A stretch of DNA of 64,000 nucleotides from Paragorgia papillata. Taxonomy: Eukaryota > Cnidaria > Anthozoa > Scleralcyonacea > Coralliidae. Shown here piece after piece: positions 1 to 11,380 of this stretch. A program made the position numbers and the translations under genes. Location: NCBI GenBank assembly GCA_035771165.1, contig JAWNZC010000337.1, positions 1,290,501 to 1,354,500 on the forward strand, written 5' to 3'. Position 1 is the stretch's first letter; every line of letters starts with the position of its first letter. The notes under the pieces were generated by a model. The model did no database searches, had not been told where the DNA came from, and saw only the letters and a program-made list of their open reading frames with translations.

Positions 1-1284
1 TTGTGCACCACCATGCAATATGGCAGCCATTTCATTGTTTCTGTGCACCTTATATGGCTGCCGTGACGTCAGATGAAAACCAAATACGTTATCTCTACGA
101 TCGACCGTTTTTACTCTTCAAAACCCTCTATATTCCTCCAAACAAGGTTAAAGATAAAAAATATAAAGTGTCTCTATCAATTTATATGTTTAGTTCCTTG
201 TAAAAAACGTCTATTTTGTTAAAGTTTACCGTACGCATACTTTGTACGCCGACATGTCCCACAAGTGTTGACTATAAGTGCTTGGCTCACGCGATTGATT
301 AGGATCTTACTGTCGTTTTAAAACTCGCATAAACTAAATTTACAAAGAAGAATTGGTTTAGTTTAGATGTAAACGAACCCTAACGTTGATTAAAATCTCC
401 TTTTGCGGCCGAGGAAAGAATTTCGTGACACGAGTCAGCCCGGTTAGCCGGGCTAGCCCGGGTCATGTAATCGGCCCTTATAAGGAATATAAGTCGAGCG
501 TTTTTTGTATCGTTCCCCGCAGGAACGAAACTGTTACTGTGTTAGCTTTCCATTGACGTCACAAAAGAAACTGTCATCACAGATGAAAATAGTCCAATCG
601 CAGTGCAGTGTTGTTGGCAGCATAAGCCAAAACTTCGATCTTATCCAATGAAATCAAAATTCCGCATAAAAAATTTAGTTGGAGGCGTGGTTTAACGCCA
701 AAACGAAGTGAAATAATATTGCTGATATAGCATAATTTGCTGAACGACGTAAACAATCCTGTGTGAAGTGAATTATATTACCATACTCCATACCATGAAC
801 AAGCGAATGCCGAGTACTGTAGGAACTTTTCCCTCTTTGAACTCTTCGAATTTGCATTCTAACTCCTCGTTATATATGGCAACTGCTGAAAAACCAAACG
901 ACTTTAGATTTAATAATATAGATTGGGATTGGGCGAATAGCATTCCGAAAGGTCGATCGGGTTGACCCTTGGCCTTGGAAAAGCTACTCGATCACTCCAG
1001 TATTTATAGTAATTTTTAATACGCTGTTCGTACACGTCTTTCCGATCAAATACAACGAATTACACACAAATTGAATTTTAACTTAAATATCGGTGGCATA
1101 AATGACCGCTAATGTAGCCGGCTTTCCTAAACAGCGACATTTTATGTATCTACATATAAATAACCGCAACATTTCCGTCGTACTGACGCCACATGTACAT
1201 TTCTCCTATTCACTTCTGACCGTGTATTGGAGGCAAATAAAACGTTGCCAAAATAATTGCGTTCTCAAGAAAATTGCGAGCATG
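1..1284. other. Gene-free stretch
   Basis: No ORF here has recognisable protein similarity. The sequence is mostly AT-rich. A short GC-rich patch of overlapping CCCGG/GGGCT palindromes lies near 435-470, and CRE-like TGACGTCA sequences occur near 63-71 and 554-560. I cannot tell whether any of these work as promoters. Confidence 0.5.
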
Positions 1285-1287
1285 TAA

Positions 1288-1644
1288 GGCCTGGTTTATA
1301 CTGTACATCGCACAATCGTCGCATTTAATTAAGACGAACTAACTTCGTAGATTAGACGACGTCAATGCGACTTCGTTTTATACGACGAAATTAGTTCAGA
1401 AAAATTTAATGTTTTGCATAAACAAACTAGAAATATGCTGAACCGAGAAGACTAAAACCACAAAAATCAATTTAAGAGCAGGAAATTTATGCATGACGTC
1501 ACGGCGGCGTCTATAAAGACAACCATGGAACCGTCGTGATCAGACTACTGAAATGCAACGTAGTGGCGCACAATCGTCGCATTTAATTGATTAAATTAAA
1601 TTCGTCTGAAATGCGACGATTGTGCGACGTATACTCACTAGGCC
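1288..1644. mobile_element. PIF/Harbinger-like MITE
   Basis: The two ends are inverted repeats. The left end (GGCCTGGTTTATAC, then the core GCACAATCGTCGCATTT) is mirrored at the right end by AAATGCGACGATTGTGC up to CTAGGCC. A TAA flanks each side (1285-1287 and 1645-1647). A 3-bp TWA target duplication with GGCC-type termini is typical of PIF/Harbinger elements. There is no coding capacity. The right part also folds on itself at 1569-1628, where the terminal core occurs in both orientations. Confidence 0.65.
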
Positions 1645-1823
1645 TAAACGAAACAGGAAGTGTGACTGTCCGGTTGTATGTTTTGTTGACGATTATCAAT
1701 TCATTGAATGACATCAAGTTCATATTCAGTTCTCCCGCAGAAAATCACCTCTCCGACAGCGTAACCATCAATAAATTTTGCTTTCACCCACACTACCTTA
1801 TTTCCCGGATTCGTCAGGCCATT

Positions 1824-2119
1824 CCAGATGGTAAAGTTTGCTAAGTGTGCGGATCAAAGGATCGGAAAATGCGCGGACGGGCAGGCTTGCAGGTAAAAAC
1901 TGCGCGGATGGCGGGTAAAAACTGCGCGGATACGATGCGGGTTGTCGCGAAATACGCGAATTACTCAAGATATATTTATAAATTTTGTGTGGATGCGGAT
2001 ATTTAACCCATTTAGCGCGGATGCGGATATATTTAACCCATTTTGCGCGGATGCAGTTCAAATTTGAAAAAAATGCGCGGGGAAAATTTTCCCCGCGAAC
2101 AACAAACTTTACAATCTGG
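1824..2119. repeat. MITE-like unit with GCGCGGATG repeats
   Basis: Short inverted termini (CCAGATGGTAAAGTTTG at the left, its near complement at 2102-2119) bound a block rich in GCGCGGATG. Between about 1990 and 2052 a 28-30-bp unit ending in GATATTTAACCCATTT is repeated roughly twice. The palindrome GGGGAAAATTTTCCCC sits at about 2077-2094. No target duplication is clear, so the class is unassigned. Confidence 0.45.
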
Positions 2120-2350
2120 GAGCTATCATTACCTTCAAATTATGAAGCTTAACCAACATTAAAACCACCATCTGATTGGACAACCTTTTAAAACGAATCC
2201 AGACCCCATACCACCCCCCGGTAATCACGCCCCCCGGAAACCCTAACCCTAACCACAACCCTCTGTTCAAGATTAACATCCCGCATGTGGGATGGTTATA
2301 TTAGATGGTTAAGCTTCATATTTTGTAACCGATGATACCTCAATCTGGAG
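2112..2350. repeat. Inverted repeat, possible MITE
   Basis: Arms of about 45 bp (2112-2158 and 2303-2349) are imperfect complements sharing ATGAAGCTTAACCA and a region around AATCTGG. The interior is C-rich and includes CCCTAACCCTAACC. No ORF is present. It overlaps the end of the preceding repeat by a few bases, so the boundary between the two is uncertain. Confidence 0.35.
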
Positions 2351-2500
2351 GCCATTGCATGGCCGCGGGAGATTGGCCAAGCTAAAATTCGTCATTTCCC
2401 CCAATCGGGGGACGAAACACTATTTCTGTTTAGAAATAGTTTCTTGTTGATAATGAAGTAACCGAAAACGTCGGGAATCAGTCGGACAGCTATCGGTTAT

Positions 2501-2540
2501 GACGTATTACACGGGGGGTTGACGTATTACACGGGGGGTT
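2501..2540. repeat. Two exact 20-bp tandem copies
   Basis: The unit GACGTATTACACGGGGGGTT occurs twice in a row without mismatch. No function is evident. Confidence 0.85.
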
Positions 2541-4133
2541 GATTGAGATATAGGGTTAGAGCTGCCTACTCCGCTGATCATGGACAGGTCACAGTTTTGA
2601 GAGGGCCTGCAAGATCGTGTAAACAAAATGGTTTCTGGCCGCTGTCCGACGAACGTACCTCCGAGTTCTTTTAACTCTGTGACCCAGCAGGAAATTCCGT
2701 CTAAACTTTCTTACAGATGACAATGAAGAAATCAGACGTATGCTTTAGATTTACCGACCTTCTGTCCATAGTATTTTCAGCGACAAAAATGAATTGAGGG
2801 GAAAAAATATCTGCCGAACAATTAAAGCAAATTCGACCGTCAGGAAAGTACTTGTTTTATTTAGCTATCGAAGACTGTCAGCTGACCAAGAATAATGAGA
2901 TTAATATTAATTTTGTTAAATTGTACGCTATAATGTAGCGTAAAACTAATTCAATTTCAGTTGTTGTGGAAACAAAAAGACTAAAGTTCAATTTCGTTGA
3001 TTATTCCGGCCGAAAGTTGACAAAGTTCAACCGTATTTGCTTTTTTCAACAATTCCTTAATTTTAAAGCTAGGATTCGTATGTCACATATAAGTCTTCAA
3101 TGTCCTTCAAAATCTTCGGATATATAGCCATGGCTATTAACAATGGGTAGTTAATTATGCAAAATTATTCTGTGCCAACTTTTGCCAAATTTTTACAGGA
3201 TCTTGCAAGCCCTCCAGAAAACGTGCGTGATATGTCCATGATGCAACGAGGGCCTGCGGAGGAGGCAGGGGTTCCAGAAGACTAGGATTAGGCGCTAATG
3301 AAGTACTAGGGTTAGAGGGTCTGGAAGGAGCCTGAGAACAGTGACGTATGCATAAATAATGAGGTTAGGGTTAGGAGGTCTCTAAGTTGCCTGAGAATAA
3401 CAAAGCTCATTAAAAATTCAATTTACAGAATTTAATTGAATCGGCTATATGGGTGGGGGGGTGGGGGGGGGGGGGGTGGTATTACTACTAATTCAGCCAT
3501 CGTTCCAATTTCGATTTTCACATAAGTTAAAAATAATTTACAAAATCTATATTTTTTCAATTTATAGTTTTCAGATAATTGTGCAGAATGACGAATTAAA
3601 ACCTTTAATATATTGGACGCTACTGAAGAACAAACGAATAAACAAGAGAATAAAGGAAAAACAAAGAACAAAAGAAAACATTTTAAGCGTTAAAGGGTTA
3701 ACTATACTTAAATATTTTGTAGAAACATTTAAATTCTTATGTAAAAAGAAAATAGCATGCAAATAGCATATCATATTTTGACAATTGAAGAACAGGGTTT
3801 GTCAACTTGCCAACTTATTGCTTTTTTCCTAACCAATGGGGAAAATAAGCCAGATTTTCATTTTAATTTGATCTATTTCTGCCCATACAATCTAAGACAA
3901 AAAAAATTGGGACACTTAAGGCTTTTCCCGCTCTCCCCCTCTTTAATGTTGTGGGCTAGTTTCTGTAGTGAAATTTTGATCTATCCGCTAGATTTTTCAA
4001 GATTGAAGAGGAGCATAAGGTTTGAAGTTGTTTAAAGATGAAATATCTCAAGTGTTCCAACGATTTTGGTCAAAGATTGTAGGCACTAGACTACTATATA
4101 TACCAACAATTTAAAGTCTTTATTGTATTTCAA
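2541..4133. other. Gene-free stretch with G-tract
   Basis: No recognisable coding sequence. A run of almost only G lies at about 3452-3478. It creates artificial glycine- or proline-rich reading frames on both strands. A loose inverted similarity (GGGCCTGCAAGATC near 2604 and GATCTTGCAAGCCC near 3198) hints at another transposon-like unit. The last part, up to 4133, is the 3' flank of the minus-strand receptor gene. Confidence 0.45.
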
Positions 4134-5060
4134 CTACTGTGTTCTTCCAAAGACCCCAACAAAAATACGTCTTATGCGCGCTGTGCGCAGTACATAAATG
4201 TAAGGATTGATACAAGAATGTAATTGTAGTACAACGCTAAAAATGTGAACCCACTGCAAGTGGTATGTGTTATCACCATCGATGACGTAATTAAGACGAA
4301 ATATAACTGATGGTAACCAGGTTACAATGAAAACAGCATTCATGAAAAAAACTGTCGTGTTAGTGTTTGAACGGGAAGCATTGCTTTGTCTTGCCATATG
4401 TGAGAAGTCGTTTGTGACTTGGTCTTCGTTGTGATGAACTGCCTCGACCTGTTGTTGCACGTTGCGATTCTGAGCTCTGACAATCCTCCATATCATTGCT
4501 TGAAGAATGATTGTGAGCGTGAATGTAATGCTAGTCAGTACGGGATGCACCTGGGATTCAGTTTTTCCATCCACATAGCTAAACACAGCCATGCCAGAAG
4601 CGACTGTCCAGACGACTGCCAAGGAAATGTAAAATTTGGTCTTGGTGACGTGGGCAGCATAACGAAATGGAAATTTAATCGAAAAATATCTGTCAAAAGT
4701 AACCATAAATAGGTTCAGGCATCCTAACGTTAGTGTCGTGTGGGTTGCGGCATGCAACCAGAATAATTGTGTTGCTGAAACGCGTATACGGGCTAGTAAA
4801 CGAGGTATTAACTGCGGCGGGATTGCAGTGCTTGTAAAGAAGTCAGAGAAACACAAGCTTAGAACAAGAATATCCATATTCTCTAGTTCTCCTGATCTTT
4901 TTATCCGACTGATAAGGAACATAACAAGTGCGTTTGTCACAGCTCCAAAAACACCAAGGATAGCACTGATCACAGACGCTAGTACAGCGACGTCCAAGGG
5001 CACTGGAGCATATGGCCATTTCTCCACCCAGTAAGTAATCGTCGAGTTAGAACCGTCCAT
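4134..5060 (-). CDS. Class A rhodopsin-like GPCR, DRY type
   Basis: Intronless 308-residue seven-transmembrane receptor, expected at the plasma membrane. It starts at the first ATG (5060), with an N-glycosylation motif at N5 (NST). TM1 covers about 26-50 with the T-N pair (N43 equivalent to N1.50). TM2 has S-L-C-F-S-D (D73). TM3 ends in D-R-Y (123-125). TM6 carries T-W-L-P (about 247-250) and TM7 ends in N-P-Y-I-Y (285-289). The extracellular end of TM3 and the second extracellular loop both lack cysteine, so the usual class A disulfide is absent. Known class A lineages such as melanocortin and cannabinoid receptors also lack it. Three paralogs follow on the plus strand; this is the only intact family member on the minus strand. 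Ligand and G protein cannot be read from sequence. A host receptor gene is the best call; its subfamily is not resolved. Confidence 0.93.
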   Translation of the reverse strand: MDGSNSTITYWVEKWPYAPVPLDVAVLASVISAILGVFGAVTNALVMFLISRIKRSGELENMDILVLSLCFSDFFTSTAIPPQLIPRLLARIRVSATQLFWLHAATHTTLTLGCLNLFMVTFDRYFSIKFPFRYAAHVTKTKFYISLAVVWTVASGMAVFSYVDGKTESQVHPVLTSITFTLTIILQAMIWRIVRAQNRNVQQQVEAVHHNEDQVTNDFSHMARQSNASRSNTNTTVFFMNAVFIVTWLPSVIFRLNYVIDGDNTYHLQWVHIFSVVLQLHSCINPYIYVLRTARIRRIFVGVFGRTQ

Positions 5061-5124
5061 CTTGACTTGTTATAATGTACGTATAATATATATGAATCTA
5101 CTGCAATATTAGACTGAATTTACT

Positions 5125-5222
5125 AGTGACTGCTTAATTTTGTAGTCTATTCAGTAATCCCTTTTGATATAGGAAGGCCCACTTGATGGATCACCTGTAT
5201 AAACGTAAGTTAGCCAATGAAG
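5125..5222 (-). promoter_or_regulatory. Conserved upstream module of the GPCR family
   Basis: Read on the minus strand, two short blocks lie 65-160 bp before the receptor ATG. The first contains TTGGCTAACTTACGTTTA followed by CAGGTGATC; the second contains TATCAAAAGGGATTACTGAA and then ACTACAAA. Similar blocks in the same order precede the receptors at 50319 and 61470, and degraded or partial versions precede 27761 and 45454. CAGGTG is an E-box. Conservation suggests a promoter or 5' leader duplicated with the genes, but recent common descent alone could also explain it. Confidence 0.5.
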
Positions 5223-5340
5223 TCGATCATGTCCAACGGTCACAAGTTTAAAACAAAGAGAAGTGTCTGCATGGTATAAATTAAAGTCTTACAAATTTTT
5301 TCTTGCAGGTGCAGGATACTTCAAATTTGCAATTACCAAA

Positions 5341-5415
5341 GATTTTTGTGAATAGAAGATTTTTGTGAATGGAAGATTTTTGTGAATAGAAGATTTTTGC
5401 GAATAGAGGATTTTT
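5341..5415. repeat. 17-bp tandem repeat, 4.4 copies
   Basis: The unit GATTTTTGTGAATAGAA repeats at 5341, 5358, 5375 and 5392, with one or two substitutions per copy and a partial fifth copy. It is a minisatellite upstream of the minus-strand receptor. Confidence 0.9.
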
Positions 5416-6036
5416 AGAAGCATTACACGAAAACAAAATAATTGTAGAAGTAGCTATCAAGAGACAATGTGAGTTCAGATATATATTACATAGTCGCGAC
5501 TAGCTTGTTTAATCAGCAGCGCGTTTGTTCTGTATAAATAATGCACCTCCTGTCTTTTAGTGTCAGTGTCAGTGAGGTGTATGCATATTTAAGGTAGTCC
5601 TGCACACTGGCTTAGATATTAAATATCAGTGGCGGCGAAAGATGTTTGTATTGGAAAAGCTAATTCGTAGAGCTATTCGAAAATTTGCCCCCTCCCCCAG
5701 CAAATTTTAGGTCTTTCTTAGCTCCACGTTAAGAAATATTGGTGAGAGGCTTAGTCCCCTTGCTAGAAATATTGGGAGGAGAGGGGGGGGGCTACCGCCC
5801 TTCTAGACCCTCCTGTTCCCCCGTCCTTATATAAAACATGCACTATAGTCTACTTATAACATAGATTTAGTACAACGACGTTTCTGATTGGATGTTTTTG
5901 GAAACAAACATTCTCGGAAAGAAAGGGAAGAAACACTAGTCCAAAAACAAAGCAAACAAACTAACCAACTGGACTGTGGCAACATTATATTTAAAGATTA
6001 GGTAGATGCTTTGTAATGATTAAAATACATCTCCAG
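5416..6036. other. Gene-free stretch
   Basis: No coding similarity. It contains G- and C-rich runs near 5687-5700 and 5780-5822, and an AT-rich stretch leading into the receptor relic. TAAATA boxes near 5536 and 5590 could be promoter-like, but nothing supports this. Confidence 0.4.
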
Positions 6037-6275
6037 GAAAAGTGGCCATAAGTAGGCTAAGACATCCTGACCTTAGAGTCATGTGAGTTGTGACACGAAT
6101 CCAAAATGATTGTGTTGTGGAAACGCGAGTACGGGCTATAGTATACGAGGTATTAACTGCGGCGGTATTGCAACTTGCAAGGAAATCAAGGAAATCTTGC
6201 TATCTTGACCTGTTTTATGTACGTATAGCTATACCTGTATATGAAGCTTATACTGCAATATTAAACTGAGTTTAT
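6037..6275 (-). pseudogene. GPCR relic: TM2-TM3 joined to 5' leader
   Basis: The plus strand here closely resembles 4690-4850 of the receptor at 4134-5060, covering the end of TM2 through TM3. It then jumps directly to sequence resembling 5058-5120, the leader upstream of that receptor's ATG. The N-terminus, TM1 and most of TM2 are deleted, and everything after TM3 is missing. It lies about 1 kb upstream of the intact gene in the same orientation, so it looks like a collapsed tandem duplicate. No frame remains open over the whole piece. Confidence 0.8.
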
Positions 6276-6324
6276 CGATCCGAAATGACTTTAACACAAA
6301 GGAAATTTTCCTGTCCTGCACTGT

Positions 6325-6457
6325 TATTCAAGGAGTTAATTTAACTCCAAATGAGGGGTTAAAAAAATTGGTCTATATAGAATAATCCGTTTTGGGGGGT
6401 TAAATAAACTCCACTTTCGGAGTTAAATTAACTCGCACGATTTGGAGTTAAATTAAC
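6325..6457. repeat. Cluster of GGAGTTAA palindromes
   Basis: Near-palindromes of the form GGAGTTAAATTAACTCC recur at about 6330, 6395, 6418 and 6440. Each can fold into a short hairpin. Together they look like the two ends of a small foldback unit. No ORF is present. Confidence 0.5.
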
Positions 6458-6486
6458 AATCGAAAAAGAAAAATGAACTTTCCCAC

Positions 6487-6515
6487 TTCCCAGGTGGTCA
6501 CCCATCCAAGTACTA
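6487..6515 (-). ncRNA. 5S rRNA-derived fragment
   Basis: Read on the minus strand, this segment reads TAGTACTTGGATGGGTGACC followed by ACCTGGGAA. That matches the conserved 5S rRNA region around the C box of the internal control region (animal 5S: TAGTACTTGGATGGGAGACC, then GCCTGGGAA). The 5' half (A box) and the terminal stem are not visible, so it cannot be a functional 5S gene. It is either a pseudogene piece or part of a 5S-derived SINE. Confidence 0.6.
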
Positions 6516-6945
6516 TGTATTTTTGAAGAGAATACTTTAATACTTTTCATTAATAAAACAAAATAACTCATTTTGATAAAGGTCATAAGCAGTGTTACCC
6601 TGTTAAAGGCCAAAAAGATAAGACATTTATAGGAGCATGAATGCAATCCTTCATCCTACGCTTGACTCGCCAGTTTCTGTATTAGTATTATTTTTGTAAA
6701 TAAAGATGTAAACATTAGTTTCGTACATGCGCAGAACGGACTGTACATCACCTTTAAATAATCCCCGAGCCCAGGCGACGGGCCGAATGCCCGGAGCTTG
6801 GAGGCGAGGGTGCTAATCTCGACTCGCGATAAGTACATGTCAGTGGTCGCTACCATTAGCAGAAGGACCCATAAATGCCGCCATTTTGAAAGTGAAAATG
6901 GGGACACATTTTTGGCCAGCTGCACCCGCAGTCCAGTTATATTTA

Positions 6946-7850
6946 ACAGTTATACCATGAGCTCGAGTTGTATATGAGCTCATAGCCAACGAGGCGCTTC
7001 GCCGAGTTGGCTATTAGTTCGTATACAACGAGAGCGAATGGTATAACTGCTTTATTATATAGCCAACCACTGTACAAGAGACAAAATTACAGCGAAATGT
7101 TTCAAACGACAAACTTCCGGCATAGGCAACTTAATACTTCCGCCATGCGTAATGATGCATTCACATAGAGTTTCTCGCTGAGCTGTTCGGTGAACAGCTT
7201 CGAAATGTTGTATAAATGTTGCTCGAGAGGCAAAAAATGTGTTAAGCAGATCAACAAAAAAGATTAAAAGGTACCTTTATGAAGTCAAAAGGTGGGTCAG
7301 TTGTTTATATTAGCGTTGCTGTCGTGAAAAAGGTTTTGATTCATGCAAAAATGAAACTGAAACACCTTCGGCAGTGAAATTAAATTACTTAGTTGGTTGT
7401 TTTTGAAAAAGAACATGCTTTTTACTACTCCAAATGCTTAACTAAATAAAAAAAGTCTCTTTACTGGTAATCTCCTACGAAATGTGTGTTGTAAGCTTCA
7501 TTCAGTTAACCGTGAGTTTCTTTGTTTGGCAACAAATTGATATCAACCCGTTAATTTAGTCTGGTTTTTGAAGTAAAAAGACGTAATTTTTAGGTGAATT
7601 TTACCATTTAACATGCTAAATTGTGTATCTGTTAATGTATTTTTACACAATGTTGTTTTTTTATACATTGGTTTGAGGGTGTTGATGTTTTACTGTATAA
7701 AAACCCGTCAATTTCAACTCTTTTCGGCAGTTTAAAAAAACATGCCGCCATCTTGTTTTTTCTCTACTAGTAGGATATGAGCTGATAGCCTGGTAGTAGG
7801 GAACCAATCGGATTACGCAAAAGCTCATATCCGATAGCATGCTATATATA
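6946..7850. mobile_element. 0.9-kb interspersed repeat, copy 1
   Basis: First of three copies (others at 38155-39058 and 57727-58597). The left end is a roughly 100-bp foldback starting ACAGTTATACCATGAGCTC and closing with its complement at about 7050. The right end reads CTCATATCCGATAGCATGC followed by TATATA. Weak similarity between the ends (ATGAGCT, GCTCATAT) suggests degenerate terminal inversion. A minus-strand reading frame near 7080-7250 is shared by the copies but has no recognisable domain. No transposase is present, so it is probably non-autonomous. Confidence 0.75.
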
Positions 7851-9565
7851 ATAAGTATGTTTGTATACATATCTCAACTCCAGTCAGGCGGTCACTTTCG
7901 CTGTGCTTGCGTCATAACCACCAAATCCAGACAAACTGCTGCAAATTTAACAAGGAAAGGTAAACTGTGTAAGCCTGTGTAGCAGCCCAGGATGAAAATA
8001 ATATGAGAGTTAATACCACGAAACATTATACTCTGAAAATTTGTCTTCGCTTAGAGAAATTTTAGTTCAGAAAACCTGAAATATAGAAGGTAAGCATTCA
8101 TTCATTCTAGACCATTGACTGCATGAAATATTTTAACAGCCAAAATAAAAAATAAAACTTTCGTGAATATTTCACTGTCTCTTGAATTTAGTTGCCATTT
8201 CACTGCATTCTGTCACTGCATTTTACTGAAAGTCATAAACATGTCCTTTGTTGAATGCTAACAAAGTGAGACATTTTTATTTGGTTGACAGTAAATCTAA
8301 TGTGTTTTAGTATTAAATATGCAATTATACAAGAGTTGGCAGCTAACAGTTTGATTATCTTTAAGAAAATGTTTTGTGTTTACTGTTTATTTCCAGAGTG
8401 AAACTAATAATTAAATTGTGGTTCACATAGAAATGGGTTATATTGAAACTGCTCATAAATACTTAGTAAAGTGATTTAACCCATTCCTACCTGAAAGGTT
8501 GTGTTGTATAGTATGATAGCCAGAGTAGATTAATAATAGGAGGCCTGATCTTGGCAGGAATAGGTGAATTTAGTATATGCAATTTAAACATTGATATTTC
8601 CATTGTTTTATTACATAAAATATTACCTGTAGTGTATATGAATCATCTACTGCATAATTTATTATTTTTGCATAATAACATGATTGTGTTTATTGCTGAT
8701 GAAACCATAAGAGAATTAATATAACACACAGCTGCCAAATAGTTGACAGTGCATGTGTGACTTTGCAAAATTCCACACTTGAAGAATTTCAGGTTTGTAG
8801 CCATAGCAACAACCAAATATTTATCTCAATTTCTACAAAGGGGTGTTTGGAAAAAAATTATTTGGGGTGATAACTAATTAGAATATTTTAATTACTTTAT
8901 ATGAATACTGGTCTATATATGCATACAAGTTGTAAAGGTAAAGTACATGAAGCAAGGGGGTTGTTGCATTAATGTATTTCTAATATGATGTAATCATTAC
9001 AATGCGCGCGACAGCTAGAAGGGGAATGGGGCGAGTTTTGTTGTGACTCGCGTTCGGCGGCTTCTACGCGGATTTTTTGGTTACTATGGTGACACTGTAT
9101 TCTCCATTAAGATGGCCCATAGACAAAATTAAAAGACAGATAAAATAAAGATAAGTTCGATCCTTATCCATGCCAGGCAGCCCAGGCTGGCAGCCAACTG
9201 GTAAGCTTAAGCTTATATACATTCGAACACCTTTGCCACGTAGTTGAAATTTTACAGAATTCCTTTTAAGAATAAAATATCTTTGAAGATACTTATAAAT
9301 ATTAGTTTCTTACCTAGATAATTGGGTTCGGATACTATTGTATCTTGCCGTCGCTTTCAATACATCCATATTGGTAGCCTCTGCCACTCGGCACCAAATT
9401 CAATCAAAGATCTTTGATAAATGCTTGGATACTCCCGAACAACATCCATGAATCGCTCGTCTGTTATTAAACAATCAATTTCACTAATTCTGACTATAAT
9501 ATTAAACTTTTCTGAAGTGACTTGCGAACACGTGAAGTGAAGAGAGTCAAGACACAGAATAAATA
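7851..9565. other. AT-rich gene-free stretch
   Basis: No protein-coding similarity. The sequence is strongly AT-rich except for a GC-richer island at 9000-9080 (GCGCGCGACAGC and nearby CpGs), followed by AAGATGGCCC, which resembles a YY1-type initiator motif. This could be a host promoter or first-exon area, but no exon can be assigned. Confidence 0.4.
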
Positions 9566-9769
9566 TTGAGCAGAAGGCCCACTCCAGTGGTACGAAATGT
9601 CCTCACTTTTTTAGTGCGTATGTCACACACCGCCATGTTGAAAGCAAGTAAACTCCAGCGGATCAACAAGGAACAACATGGCGGAAAACGAAGTCGGGTC
9701 ACCAAAACGGCTCTAACGGGAAACGTTTTTGGACGATTTCCTTTTAACTTTGATATTTTACAAATGAAA
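9566..9769 (+). other. Possible first exon / promoter, unassigned
   Basis: An open frame with ATGs at 9566 and 9638 runs to a good splice-donor sequence (AAAG|GTAAGC, near 9769). An ACATGGCGGA motif resembling a YY1 site lies inside it. The putative product is basic and of no known family. About 20 bp here (CCATGTTGAAAGCAAGTAAA) match, in inverted orientation, the target sequence into which the two transposons at 11081 and 12190 inserted. So this may be a paralogous copy of that target region. Whether it is transcribed cannot be seen. Confidence 0.25.
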
Positions 9770-11071
9770 GGTAAGCGACCAATTTACTTGAGGTTAGAAG
9801 GCATACAAACTTAGCTGAACTTCTCAGCGATGACCTGCCCGCTCCTCAATGACTGAAGTGCGTCAGTTTATCTCGGTACATATTTGAAATTACCGAGAAC
9901 TTTATCAAGAGTTTTTAAACATCATTTCACATCAGTTACATATTTTTAATTCAGAATTGCACAGTGTGTAAAGAGTGCTCTTGTTTTTACGAATATTTTA
10001 AGGATATTATAATATGCGCACGAGGGCTTACATGTAAATTGATGAAGTATTTCAGTCTGGTTCAGTTCAATGGGTAAAAATACCAATTCCGCAGAATTCC
10101 ATCTTTATGTGTTTGTTTACCTTCTTCTAGTAACGTTCTTACTCCAATATTATTTGTCTGTTGTATTAAGTGAATTGTGATTGAAGTCATTGAACAAGAT
10201 TTATTTTTGTCATTAACCTACCATGGCTAAAGTTGATACACTTGACAAGCTGTTGAAAAGTTGATTTTATTTTGTTCTTTTCTTGTAATTTTAGTAAATA
10301 ATTTGTTTGGATTGTGCGTGTATTTGGATATGACAACTTACTGAATGAAAATCAGAAGCTTCCATCAGAAAAGACACAGCTTGATGCCTGAATTGATGGA
10401 GACTTATAAAACTCACATTTTTTTTATTCACTTGTTTCACTTTTAAAGTGCCATTAATAGTCGAACTTTATTTGAGTATTGTTGTATTACTGGATTTAAA
10501 AAAAGAAAAACTGATAATAAACACCACCTAAAACTATTCAAGTGTATATGTGTGTTGTCAGTTGTGATTGTGATGATGATATAATATTACTGCAGTACCT
10601 ATTAAAAATATCTGTTTCTGAAAGTCTCAAAACCCACACCTGTTTTGCTATCCTAACAAATATATGTCAAATCATATTTGCCTAAAATCCGTCCAAATAG
10701 AGGGCTATAGAGTTGCTTCGTTCTTCAAAATTGCTTGTCCGATTAAGATAGAACAACCAATACGTGTAATTTTATCATTATACTTTAGATTTAAACTGTT
10801 TTTAAAGAGTTTCCTCACTTATTTATTCTTGAAAGTACAACTTCAAAAGTGGACGGGTAGCTCCGGCCGGACCATTAACAAGATAATGAAATCGGAAATT
10901 TCCCGTTCAAATTTCGTTAAATATCTTCCTTACCACAATAAATTTGATTAATTACCTTCATTTTCAATGTACTATCCGTCCCAAGAAATATTACCATCAA
11001 AATGTTGAGTTATAGCCATTTCAACAATCAGAACGCACTTTTCGCCATATTGTATACTGTTGAGAGGAGCG
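9770..11071. other. AT-rich gene-free stretch
   Basis: No recognisable gene. If the exon at 9566-9769 is real, this may be intron. The ORF near 10664-10951 has no domain and the composition of its surroundings. Confidence 0.4.
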
Positions 11072-11124
11072 GCTTTTACTAACACCGCGGAAAAACGTCT
11101 GCGCATGCGCGTGTACTAGAAAAA

Positions 11125-11380
11125 ATGGCGGGGAATTTAAATCCCATCTTCGTAAACAAAAACATGGCTTTTAATTATTCAAGGTAAGTGAAACAAACAA
11201 AAAAATACACTAGACGGGTAGTTTGGACATTAATAAAAAGTTTTCTAATATTTAAAATCTAAAAAGAAACAGAATTTAAATTAAAAATTATCGTTTTAGA
11301 CCGGGAGGCGTGCGAACATATCTTGAAAAATTGTCGAATACCGAACTTAAGACACAAGAGTTAAGCAAACTATCAAAGAG
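11125..11380 (+). other. Putative spliced 47-codon ORF in the TIR element
   Basis: Exon 1 would run 11125-11183 and exon 2 from 11300. Joining them in frame gives about 47 codons, ending at the TAA near 11382. The sister element (16.3-16.6 kb, minus strand) keeps the same start, donor, acceptor and frame, with only conservative changes seen by eye. The product has no recognised domain. It could be the first exons of a lost transposase or a captured host promoter and first exon. Confidence 0.35.

Noticed and set aside
3432..3766. Reading frames over the G-tract
   Set aside because: Glycine/proline runs come from a G homopolymer; no domain and antisense overlap.
4419..5034. Plus-strand ORFs over the minus-strand receptor
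   Set aside because: Antisense shadows of a well-supported GPCR coding sequence; the same pattern recurs opposite the other receptors.
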